The position numbers and the translations under genes were made by a program. Shown here in pieces: positions 34,608-40,795 of a stretch of 40,795 nt of DNA. The notes beneath the pieces were generated by a model that did not search any database, was not told the DNA's origin, and was given only the letters and a program-made list of their open reading frames with translations. The stretch covers positions 1 to 40,795 of the forward strand of contig NZ_JADZ01000042.1 in NCBI RefSeq assembly GCF_000518645.1, given 5' to 3'. Each line of letters opens with the position of its first letter. The stretch's first letter is position 1. This DNA comes from Curvibacter gracilis ATCC BAA-807 (lineage in GTDB: Bacteria > Pseudomonadota > Gammaproteobacteria > Burkholderiales > Burkholderiaceae_C).

Positions 34608-35413
34608 GGGCGGCGCTCACGCAAGGCGCTGATGCCCTCGCGCACATCCGGGCCGGCAAAGCCCAAAAATTCGAGCGCCAGCGAGCTGTCGAAGGTGGGC
34701 CCGGCCTGGCGCAGCCAGTTGTTGAGCGCGTACTTGGTCCAGCGGATGGCGCTCTGGCTGCCCGCGGCCAGGCGCTCGGCCACCTCGTAGGCGCGTGGCA
34801 ACAGCTCGGCCTCGTCCACCGCCAACGACACCAGGCCGATGCGCTCGGCCTCCTCGCCCGACAGGGGCTCGCACAGCAGCAGGTAGTACTTGGCCCGTGC
34901 CATGCCGCACAGCAGCGGCCAGACGATGGCCGCGTGGTCACCGGCGGCCACGCCCAGCTTGGTGTGGCCGTCCACGATGCGGGCATTGCGCGCGGCGATC
35001 GACACGTCGGCCAGCAGGCCGGCCACCAGGCCCGCCCCCACCGCCGGCCCGTGCATGGCGCTGACGATGGGCTTGTCGCAGTTGATCAGGTTGTAGACCA
35101 GGTCGCGCGCCTCTTTCCAGACCCGCACCCGGGTCTCGTGGCTGTCGCTCATCTCCTGCACCATGGCCAGATCGCCACCGCCCGAGAAGCCCCCGGCCTC
35201 GCCGCGCAGCACCGCCACCCGCACGCTGTCGTCGGCCGACACATCGCGCCAGATCTCGGCCAGCTCGCGGTGGCCCGCATGGCCTGCGGTGGGCAACTTG
35301 CCGTTGAGGGCGCGCATCTGGATGTCCAGCACCTGCCCTTCGGGGCCGCGGCGGCTGATGGCCAGGGTGGTGTAGCGCGTGTAGTCGGGTGCCGGGGTGG
35401 CGTGGCTCGTCAT
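34595..35413 (-). CDS. Enoyl-CoA hydratase/isomerase (crotonase) family protein
   Basis: A 272-residue crotonase-fold protein with the oxyanion-hole motif [13 protein letters not shown] and the [15 protein letters not shown] segment. The position aligned with a catalytic glutamate of classical enoyl-CoA hydratase appears to be histidine ([18 protein letters not shown]), so plain hydratase activity is uncertain. AGGAG precedes the ATG at 35413. It stands alone; without neighbouring acyl-CoA genes the pathway cannot be named. Confidence 0.87.
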   Translation of the reverse strand: MTSHATPAPDYTRYTTLAISRRGPEGQVLDIQMRALNGKLPTAGHAGHRELAEIWRDVSADDSVRVAVLRGEAGGFSGGGDLAMVQEMSDSHETRVRVWKEARDLVYNLINCDKPIVSAMHGPAVGAGLVAGLLADVSIAARNARIVDGHTKLGVAAGDHAAIVWPLLCGMARAKYYLLLCEPLSGEEAERIGLVSLAVDEAELLPRAYEVAERLAAGSQSAIRWTKYALNNWLRQAGPTFDSSLALEFLGFAGPDVREGISALRERRPARF

Positions 35414-35515
35414 GTCGGTCTCCTGGGTCTTGGGTTGGACTCGCCCGGATTGTGCGGCGCCCCAGGCGCAACGCGCTGTCACCTGCAGTGCCCGTCATCA
35501 CCCCCATGCCCGCCC

Positions 35516-35557
35516 TTGACCACGATCAAAGACGGCACCCGGCACCAGGCAGATCAT
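35516..35557 (+). promoter_or_regulatory. FNR/ANR box and -10 element
   Basis: TTGAC-cacg-ATCAA (35516-35529) matches the FNR/ANR consensus TTGAT-N4-ATCAA at 9 of 10 bases. A -10-like GATCAT at 35552-35557 sits where a class II FNR promoter (box centred at -41.5) would have it, giving a start near 35564 and a leader of ~58 nt before the zinc-finger gene at 35622. Confidence 0.6.
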
Positions 35558-35587
35558 GAAGCCATGGCCCAGGAGACCGGGCCGAAC

Positions 35588-35615
35588 CAGAGATCAGAAA
35601 GCAGAGATCAGAAAG
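35588..35615 (+). repeat. Perfect 14-bp tandem repeat in a leader
   Basis: CAGAGATCAGAAAG occurs twice back to back (35588-35601, 35602-35615), ending 6 nt before the ATG at 35622. Together with the following G the second copy supplies the AAAGG ribosome site. Confidence 0.85.
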
Positions 35616-35621
35616 GCCACC

Positions 35622-35987
35622 ATGCACCCTCACCTCACCCAACCCTTCCGCGAACAACTGCTGGCCCAGCGTGCCTCGTTGATTGAACAACTGGCCCTGC
35701 AGCGCGGCGGCCTGGTCGACCGCGCGCAAGCCGAGGGCCGCGCCCCGCAACCCGAAGATTCACACGCCCAATCGGCCACCGAGCGTGAACTGGCTTTTGC
35801 ACTCGATGAACGCGAAACCGCCGAAGTGGCGGCCATCGATGCCGCCCTCAAGCGAATCGACGAAGGCCACTACGGCGAATGCCTGGACTGCGGCGTCGAG
35901 ATCCCGGCGGCGCGGCTGCATGCCGCCCCCGAGGCCGAGCGCTGCATCCGCTGCCAGGAAGCCCTGGAACACACCCACGCGCACTGA
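35622..35987 (+). CDS. DksA/TraR-type zinc-finger protein
   Basis: A 121-residue protein: an N-terminal coiled-coil region (FREQLLAQRASLIEQL to ERETAEVAAIDAALKRIDEG) and a C4 zinc finger with Cys87, Cys90, Cys108 and Cys111 (CLDCGVEIP, then ERCIRC). It ends in a His-containing tail, EHTHAH. DksA/TraR proteins insert into the RNA polymerase secondary channel and modulate promoters with or without ppGpp. This one is shorter than DksA (~150) and lacks a clear DksA tip motif, so it is a DksA-like paralogue. It lies behind an FNR/ANR-type promoter and is followed closely by the next gene. Confidence 0.88.
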   Translation: MHPHLTQPFREQLLAQRASLIEQLALQRGGLVDRAQAEGRAPQPEDSHAQSATERELAFALDERETAEVAAIDAALKRIDEGHYGECLDCGVEIPAARLHAAPEAERCIRCQEALEHTHAH

Positions 35988-36048
35988 GCCTGCCTGCGCA
36001 GCCCGTGCCGTCCCTTCATCACTCACCCACCTCAGAAAGAGAGACCTC

Positions 36049-36423
36049 ATGACCACTTTTCACGCCGTCGTCTGGCTGGACCATTCCGAAGCCCATGTGC
36101 TGATGTTCGACCGCGAGCATGTGGAAGCCCAGCGCATCAAGTCGCGCAGCCACCACAAGCACCAGGGCAAGACCGCCGACGACGTGGCCTTCTACGCCAC
36201 CATCGCCGAAGCCCTGGCCGGCACCCGCGAAGTGCTGCTGACCGGCCCCGGCCTGGCCCGCACCAACTTCCGTGACTGGTGCGCCAGCCACCAGAAGGCG
36301 GTTGCCGGTGTGATCGTCGACTCGATCGCCGCCGACCACCCCACCGACGCCCAGCTGGTGGCCCTGGCCCGCCAGTACTTCAAGAAGTTCGACAACCTGG
36401 CCGCCGACCCCTCCGTGGCCTGA
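36049..36423 (+). CDS. 'Translational machinery protein' family (function unknown)
   Basis: A 124-residue protein: TFHAVVWLDHSEAHVLMFD, a His/Lys-rich SRSHHKHQGK loop, then FYATIAEALAGTREVLLTGPG and AADHPTDAQLVALARQYFK. This matches a Betaproteobacterial family commonly labelled translational machinery protein, with an eRF1-like fold suggested for relatives; its function is not established. It follows the DksA-like gene by 61 nt and is closed by a strong terminator, so the two probably form one FNR-controlled unit. Confidence 0.8.
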   Translation: MTTFHAVVWLDHSEAHVLMFDREHVEAQRIKSRSHHKHQGKTADDVAFYATIAEALAGTREVLLTGPGLARTNFRDWCASHQKAVAGVIVDSIAADHPTDAQLVALARQYFKKFDNLAADPSVA

Positions 36424-36455
36424 AACCCGCGCGGCCCAGGCCGCGCGCCGAACAC

Positions 36456-36488
36456 AGCCCCCGTCGCCCACCGGCCCGGGGGCTTTTT
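36456..36488 (+). terminator. Rho-independent terminator
   Basis: Stem AGCCCCCG (36456-36463) / CGGGGGCT (36477-36484) with a 13-nt loop followed by TTTTT (36484-36488), 33 nt after the preceding stop. Confidence 0.88.
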
Positions 36489-36623
36489 CATGGGCGCAAC
36501 GGCGCGCAAATGGTGTTTTCTGCGGCGAATTTCACGCTGAAGCCCTGTTGTTGCGCCGCTCGTCTGCGCCAAAACGGGGGGCACTTTCGATAATCGGCCT
36601 CCGTTCCCCCGGCCCCCAACAAG

Positions 36624-37256
36624 ATGACCCCCACCCCACCCCCCTTGAGCCTGCGACACCCCTTTGTGCTGGCGACCGCCCTGGTCACCGCCCTGACCCT
36701 GGGTGCCTGCCAAAGTCCGCCCCCGGCCCCGGTGCCCGCCGCCGCGGCGCCCGCCCCTTACAGCGGCCCCACCCTGGCCGTGGCCCAGTCGCCACGCGGG
36801 GTGCAGATCTTTCTGCCTGGCTCGGCCCTGTTCGAAACCGGCCAGGCCAGCCTGAACCCGGCCGAATCCGGCCCCTACCTCAGCCGCGTGGCCGATCTGC
36901 TGCTGCACAAGACCGAGCATCCGGTGGTGCTGGAAGGCCACACCGACAACACCGGCTCGGACGCCACCAACCAGGCCCTGTCCGAAGCCCGGGCGCAGAC
37001 CGTGCGGCGCGAACTGATCGCCCTGGGCGTGCCCGCGCAGCGCCTGAAAACCGAGGCTTACTCGTACAAGCGCCCGGTCGCCTCCAACGCCACCGAAGAG
37101 GGGCGGCGCCTGAACCGGCGCGTCGAGGTGCTGGTGCTGGACGAGCAACTCGACACCCTGACCCGAGGTGAGGCCCCCAACGCCTTCGAATCGGCCTGGG
37201 ACCGACTCAAATCCATGATCGACCAGGGCCTGGTGCGCCCGGCAGCCGCTTCATGA
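36624..37256 (+). CDS. OmpA-like peptidoglycan-associated lipoprotein
   Basis: A 210-residue outer-membrane lipoprotein: lipobox LGAC with Cys29, a Pro/Ala linker (~30-46), and an OmpA C-like domain (~55-175) including FETGQASLNPAE, the peptidoglycan-binding LEGHTDNTGSDATNQALSEA and EGRRLNRRVEVLV. A C-terminal extension of ~35 residues is unassigned. A GATAAT -10-like hexamer lies at 36589-36594. Its last codon overlaps the start of the patatin gene (ATGATG), implying translational coupling. Confidence 0.9.
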   Translation: MTPTPPPLSLRHPFVLATALVTALTLGACQSPPPAPVPAAAAPAPYSGPTLAVAQSPRGVQIFLPGSALFETGQASLNPAESGPYLSRVADLLLHKTEHPVVLEGHTDNTGSDATNQALSEARAQTVRRELIALGVPAQRLKTEAYSYKRPVASNATEEGRRLNRRVEVLVLDEQLDTLTRGEAPNAFESAWDRLKSMIDQGLVRPAAAS

Positions 37257-38197
37257 TGCCAAGCACCCCAGACGACCACCTGCCCCGCCGCAGCCTGGGC
37301 ACCGCGGTGCTGGGCCTGGCGCTCCTGGCCCACACCGCCCGCACGGCCGACGCTGCAGTCAAGCCCCTGACGCCGGCCCCCGCCACCCCTCCGAGCAAAC
37401 CCATCGGAAACCCGGTGCCCCGGGTGGCCTTGGCGCTGGGTGGCGGCTCGGCGCGCGGCTTTGCCCACATCGGCGTGCTCAAGGCCCTGGACGAGGCGGG
37501 CTACCGCGCCGATGCCGTGGCCGGTACCAGCGCCGGGGCCCTGATCGGCGCCTGCTACGCCGCCGGCATGAGCCCCTGGCAGATCGAGGAGATCGCGCTC
37601 AAGGTGCGCGACCTGGACGTGGCCGACCTGAGCGCTGCCAACAAACGCGGCCTGTTTGCCGGCGAGGCCTTGCAAAAGCTGGTCAATGAGCAACTGCGCC
37701 AGCAGCCCATCGAGCGCTTTCGCATCCCCTTCTGTGCCGTGACCACCCAACTGGTCAGCGGCGAGCTGCTGGCCCTGAAAAGCGGCGACGCCGGTTTGGC
37801 CGTGCGCGCCTCCTGCGCCATCCCGGGCGTGTTCGTGCCCGCCATGGTGAATGGTCAGGAGCTGGTGGACGGCGGACTGGTCAGCCCGCTGCCGGTGCAG
37901 CAGGCACGCCAGCTGGGGGCCGATTTCGTGATTGCGGTGGATGTCAGCACACCGCCGCGCAACAACACCGGCGCCGGCCTGTACGAGGTGATCCTGCAAT
38001 CGTTCGAGATCATGGGCCGGGCCCTGATCCAGCTGGAGGCCAAGCAGGCCGATCTGGTGATCCGGCCCGACACCAGCCGCTTCAGCAGCACCGACTTCCA
38101 GTCGCGGCGCGAGATGATCCAGGCCGGCTACGAGGCCGGTCGCCGGGCCCTGCCCGAGCTGGCCCGTCGCCTGCCGGGCAAGGCCCGGGCGGGCTGA
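37253..38197 (+). CDS. Exported patatin-like phospholipase
   Basis: A 314-residue patatin/RssA-type lipid hydrolase. Catalytic elements are intact: glycine-rich oxyanion loop LGGGSARGFAHIGVL, GTSAG with nucleophile Ser93, and the dyad aspartate Asp206 in VDGG. Unlike cytoplasmic RssA, it has an N-terminal signal with a twin-arginine-like start (PRRSLGTAVLGLALLAH, cleaved near ADA), so it should act in the periplasm or beyond. Translationally coupled to the OmpA-like lipoprotein gene, suggesting a shared envelope function. Confidence 0.9.
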   Translation: MMPSTPDDHLPRRSLGTAVLGLALLAHTARTADAAVKPLTPAPATPPSKPIGNPVPRVALALGGGSARGFAHIGVLKALDEAGYRADAVAGTSAGALIGACYAAGMSPWQIEEIALKVRDLDVADLSAANKRGLFAGEALQKLVNEQLRQQPIERFRIPFCAVTTQLVSGELLALKSGDAGLAVRASCAIPGVFVPAMVNGQELVDGGLVSPLPVQQARQLGADFVIAVDVSTPPRNNTGAGLYEVILQSFEIMGRALIQLEAKQADLVIRPDTSRFSSTDFQSRREMIQAGYEAGRRALPELARRLPGKARAG

Positions 38198-38208
38198 GCC
38201 GTGCCGCC

Positions 38209-38238
38209 TGGCGCCGGGGCTGCTATCCTCCGGCGCCA
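38209..38238 (+). promoter_or_regulatory. Inverted repeat flanking a -10-like hexamer at the VOC gene start
   Basis: Perfect 9-bp arms TGGCGCCGG (38209-38217) and CCGGCGCCA (38230-38238) enclose a 12-nt loop containing TATCCT (38224-38229), preceded by TGC as in extended -10 promoters. The last base of the right arm is the A of the ATG. It could be an operator around a leaderless promoter, or, if transcription comes from upstream, a hairpin covering the start codon. Confidence 0.5.
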
Positions 38239-38651
38239 TGAAAAGCCTGTTCCACCTCGCCTACAACGTCACCGATCTGGACACGGCGCGTCGCTTCTAT
38301 GGCGACGTGCTGGGCTGCCGTGAAGGGCGCAGCACCGCCACCTGGGTGGATTTCGATTTCTTCGGCCACCAGCTCTCGCTGCACCTGGGCACCCCGTTCG
38401 CCACCGCGCCCACCGGCCATGTGGGGGACAAGCTGGTGCCCATGCCCCATCTGGGGGTGATCCTGGAAACCCCCGACTGGCAGGCCCTGGCAGCCCGGCT
38501 GCAGGCCGCAGGCACCGAGTTCGTGCTGCCGCCCCAGCTGCGCTTTGAAGGCCAGCCCGGCCAGCAATGGACGATGTTCTTCTGCGACCCCTTCGGCAAC
38601 CCGATCGAGGTCAAGGGCTTCGACTCGCTGGACTCGGTCTACGAAAGCTGA
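38238..38651 (+). CDS. VOC (glyoxalase/dioxygenase superfamily) protein
   Basis: A 137-residue vicinal-oxygen-chelate protein. Two beta-alpha-beta-beta-beta units are visible, beginning FHLAYNVTDLDTARRFYGDVLG and ending MFFCDPFGNPIEVKGF. Candidate metal ligands are His6, a central histidine and the glutamate of the PIEVKG strand. The substrate is not predictable. It has no Shine-Dalgarno sequence. The MarC-family gene starts 3 nt after its stop. Confidence 0.87.
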   Translation: MKSLFHLAYNVTDLDTARRFYGDVLGCREGRSTATWVDFDFFGHQLSLHLGTPFATAPTGHVGDKLVPMPHLGVILETPDWQALAARLQAAGTEFVLPPQLRFEGQPGQQWTMFFCDPFGNPIEVKGFDSLDSVYES

Positions 38652-38654
38652 GCC

Positions 38655-39263
38655 GTGACCAGCTACACATTCACCTCGGCCACCATCTTGCTGCTGCTGA
38701 TCACCGATCCGCTGGGCAACATCCCGATCTTCGCCAGCGCCCTGCGCAACGTGCCGCCCAGCCGCCGGCCCTGGGTCATCGTGCGGGAGGTGGCGATTGC
38801 CTTCGGCCTGCTGCTCAGCTTCATGTTCATGGGCGAAGGCTTTCTGCGCCAGATGAACCTGAGCGATCTGGCCCTGCAACTGGCCGGCGCGGTGGTGCTG
38901 TTCCTGATCGCGCTGCGCATGATCTTCCCCAGCGCCCGCGAGGCCGGCAGCCCGCTGCCCGAGGGCGAACCCCTGATCGTGCCGCTGGCCATCCCCGCCC
39001 TGGCCGGCCCCTCGGCCCTGGCCACCGTGCTGCTGCTGGTGTCACAGGCGCCCGAGCGGCGCCTGGAGTGGGTGGGCGCCCTGAGCGTGACCATGGCGGT
39101 GTGCGCCGTGGTGCTGGTGCTGGCCGACCGCATCCAGCGGCTGGTGGGCGAGCGGGTGGTGCTGGCCTTCGAGCGCCTGATGGGGCTGATCCTGGTGGCG
39201 GTGTCGGTGGAGATGCTGCTGCGGGGGTTGAAGGTGTTGGTGCCGCAGCTGACTCACGGCTGA
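38655..39263 (+). CDS. MarC-family integral membrane protein
   Basis: A 202-residue inner-membrane protein with six hydrophobic segments and MarC/YhgN features: LITDPLGNIPIF in the first part and the repeat-related PLAIPALAGPSALATVLLL in the second half. The family was once linked to multiple antibiotic resistance but has no established transport activity. The start is GTG at 38655, directly after the VOC stop; no clear ribosome site of its own, so coupling is likely. Overlaps the convergent hydrolase gene by 10 bases. Confidence 0.9.
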   Translation: MTSYTFTSATILLLLITDPLGNIPIFASALRNVPPSRRPWVIVREVAIAFGLLLSFMFMGEGFLRQMNLSDLALQLAGAVVLFLIALRMIFPSAREAGSPLPEGEPLIVPLAIPALAGPSALATVLLLVSQAPERRLEWVGALSVTMAVCAVVLVLADRIQRLVGERVVLAFERLMGLILVAVSVEMLLRGLKVLVPQLTHG

Positions 39264-40339
39264 GCACGGCGGCCATCGAGACTGCGATCGAAGAAGGCCA
39301 CCACGTCTTCGGCCAGTCCTTGCTGGAATGCCTCACGGTCAAAGCCCGCCGGGTCGGATGCCGGGTCGCCCGCGTCCGACGGGATGGAACGCGAAGGCTT
39401 GGCCATGAAGGCAAAGTGCCCGGCCCCAGGCACCGAGACGGCTTCGGCCTTGGGCACCTGCCGGGCCAGCCAGTCGCCGTGGTATCGGCTGTTGAGCACC
39501 TGATCGAACTGCGCGGTATAGATCCGGACAGGCACCCGCACCTGCTGCAGGGCGGCAGCGTCAAACACCACCCCGACAGGGGCCATGGCCAGCACGGCCC
39601 GGATCCGCGGGTCTCCGACCCGCGTGGCGTCCTCCGCCACCGCCGCCGCAGGCTTGGCTCCCGGGGTGCTGGCCAGGGCCCCGTTGCCCAGCCGGCAGAA
39701 CATGGGGTCGTCGCTGACCTGACGGCAATGCTGCCCCGCCAGCGCAGGCTGGACCTGATCGGCGGCCAGCGCCATGACGGTGTAGCCCCCAGCCGAGTGC
39801 CCCAGCGCCCCGATGCGCCCCTCCGGCACACGGGGGCCCCATTGAGGATCGGCCAGCACCGCATCGATCACGCGGCTGGCCTGATGGGCGCGCTCGCCGA
39901 AATAGCGGCCTGAGTTGACCAGGTTGCGATCCTGCCAGTCGTCATGGGGATGGCGGGGCGCGGCGACCAGATAGCCCTGCGCGGCCAGGCGGGTGGCCAG
40001 GTTGTGGTGCCCCAGTTCGCTGCCGCCGGTGCCATGCGACAACAGGATCAAGCCCTTGAAACGGGCTTCGGCAGGCGCACCCGGCGCCACTTCAGGCGCC
40101 CACAGCCCCATGGGTACGGCCTTGGCGGGGGCCTGGGTCGGGTAGAACAGGGCCACCGGAATCGGATCCTCGCCGGGCACGGTGATCTGGCGCATGCCCG
40201 CCTGGAAGGCCTGGGCCGAGAAGCTGAGCGCCAACAAGGCCCCGGCACCGAGCACCCGGCGCCACAAGGCGCGGGGCTGGGAAGCGCGCTGACCGACACG
40301 CAGGTGGTTGACAGTGATGCGGGCTGTGAAGCAAGTCAT
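39254..40339 (-). CDS. Exported alpha/beta hydrolase (dienelactone hydrolase / PAF-acetylhydrolase-like)
   Basis: A 361-residue secreted or periplasmic hydrolase. A signal peptide (VLGAGALLALSFSAQAF) is followed by an alpha/beta hydrolase fold: oxyanion loop LLSHGTGGSELG, nucleophile elbow GHSAGG with Ser182, and a late histidine in VPGAGHFAFMA. The family includes chlorophyllase/dienelactone-hydrolase-like and lipoprotein-type esterases; the substrate is unknown. The ATG at 40339 is firmly set by GGAGG seven bases upstream; the longer in-frame start at 40492 would put the signal peptide inside the protein. Confidence 0.88.
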   Translation of the reverse strand: MTCFTARITVNHLRVGQRASQPRALWRRVLGAGALLALSFSAQAFQAGMRQITVPGEDPIPVALFYPTQAPAKAVPMGLWAPEVAPGAPAEARFKGLILLSHGTGGSELGHHNLATRLAAQGYLVAAPRHPHDDWQDRNLVNSGRYFGERAHQASRVIDAVLADPQWGPRVPEGRIGALGHSAGGYTVMALAADQVQPALAGQHCRQVSDDPMFCRLGNGALASTPGAKPAAAVAEDATRVGDPRIRAVLAMAPVGVVFDAAALQQVRVPVRIYTAQFDQVLNSRYHGDWLARQVPKAEAVSVPGAGHFAFMAKPSRSIPSDAGDPASDPAGFDREAFQQGLAEDVVAFFDRSLDGRRAQP

Positions 40340-40665
40340 TTTGATCCTCCGGATGTTGTTGAACCGCATGCGCCATGTGAGCGCCTTGGGGCAGACTTTC
40401 ATCCAGAAGAGCCTTTGTCGCGAGCCTGCTGCGACGGGATGCAGCAAAGCGGCGCGAAATGCCGGCAGGGGCTGCCGAGGCGCGTCATCCACGCCATGGG
40501 CGCCAGCGACCCCCCGCCTGTGTCACCTTCTGCTCGCTGGCTTCCAACGGATTCGTGCGCCTTCATCTCGATGCAGCGCTTCTCTGCAATGCCGCTGTAG
40601 CCCTTGGGTCACTGAGTGGCGGACAGGTGTTGCCGCTGCGCTCTGAGGCTTCTGTTATGTGTTTG
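40340..40665. other. 326-bp region without a gene
   Basis: Between the hydrolase start and the right-hand terminal repeat. Short open frames occur on both strands but none has a ribosome site or recognisable protein character. It presumably holds the hydrolase promoter; I could not identify a convincing -35/-10 pair. Confidence 0.6.
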
Positions 40666-40795
40666 AGGGCGGAGGCCGGGGTTGCGGCCCGGCGGCCGCC
40701 TCACTTTCTTTGCTTCGCCAAAGAAAGTAAGCAAAGAAAGGCGACCCGAAGTCAGGGCCACTTCGTGGTTCCCTGCGCTGCTCGCGCCAGGGGGG
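40666..40795 (-). repeat. Terminal repeat, right copy (inverted)
   Basis: Reverse complement of the left terminal repeat: identical from the outermost base for about 114 bases, then one mismatch, with similarity fading beyond ~130 bases. It contains the same CTTTCTTTG-type hairpin in opposite orientation. Confidence 0.9.

Noticed and set aside
1-40795. Prophage, integrated element or genomic island
   Set aside because: No integrase, transposase, phage structural gene or tRNA attachment site was seen, and codon use and GC look uniform by eye.

Overview
The window is about 40.8 kb of very GC-rich DNA with 39 recognisable protein genes. I saw no rRNA, tRNA, CRISPR array, transposase or phage gene. 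The gene families (DUF1840, PhaM and a second polyhydroxyalkanoate protein, DUF3369 response regulator, DUF2946, the 'translational machinery protein' family) and codon use point to a Burkholderiales betaproteobacterium, probably Comamonadaceae or Sphaerotilaceae. Genus cannot be fixed by eye. Both ends carry the same ~130 bp repeat in opposite orientation, so the window looks like a chromosomal segment, probably a whole contig, bounded by a multicopy repeat.

Layout. 0.2-4.1 kb: DUF1840 protein, a CsgG/peptidoglycan-binding lipoprotein, a putative zinc aminopeptidase lipoprotein, a PHA-system protein and ureidoglycolate lyase. 4.1-10.6 kb: two large cyclic-di-GMP proteins (MASE1-CHASE-GGDEF-EAL; REC-DUF3369-degenerate GGDEF-EAL) flanking a creatininase-family amidohydrolase and a degenerate intergenic tandem repeat. 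10.7-18.7 kb: a LysR regulator divergent from a complete dipeptide/oligopeptide-type ABC importer plus amidase, apparently led by a sigma-54 (-24/-12) promoter; this reads as a nitrogen-scavenging operon. 18.7-24.6 kb: low-molecular-weight tyrosine phosphatase, PstS-like protein, saccharopine-dehydrogenase-like enzyme, a lysophospholipid-transporter/acyltransferase fusion and an XRE regulator. 24.6-28.6 kb: a Tat-exported sulfite-oxidase-family protein whose molybdenum-ligand cysteine is replaced by serine, a MarR regulator, a FIST protein and PhaM.

28.8-33.8 kb is the most system-like region. Six genes on the minus strand run DUF2946, Crp/Fnr regulator, DUF2946, TonB-dependent receptor, YcnI-like copper protein, PCu(A)C copper chaperone. 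I infer an envelope copper (or similar metal) acquisition/handling locus with its own regulator and two paralogous Cys/His small exported proteins of unknown function.

33.9-40.3 kb: glutathione S-transferase, crotonase-family protein, a DksA/TraR-type zinc-finger protein and a 'translational machinery protein' behind an FNR/ANR-type promoter, an OmpA-like lipoprotein translationally coupled to an exported patatin, a VOC protein, a MarC-family membrane protein and an exported alpha/beta hydrolase. Several genes (2068, 7226, 25940, 38238) have a -10-like hexamer 6-8 nt before the ATG and no Shine-Dalgarno sequence, suggesting leaderless transcripts.
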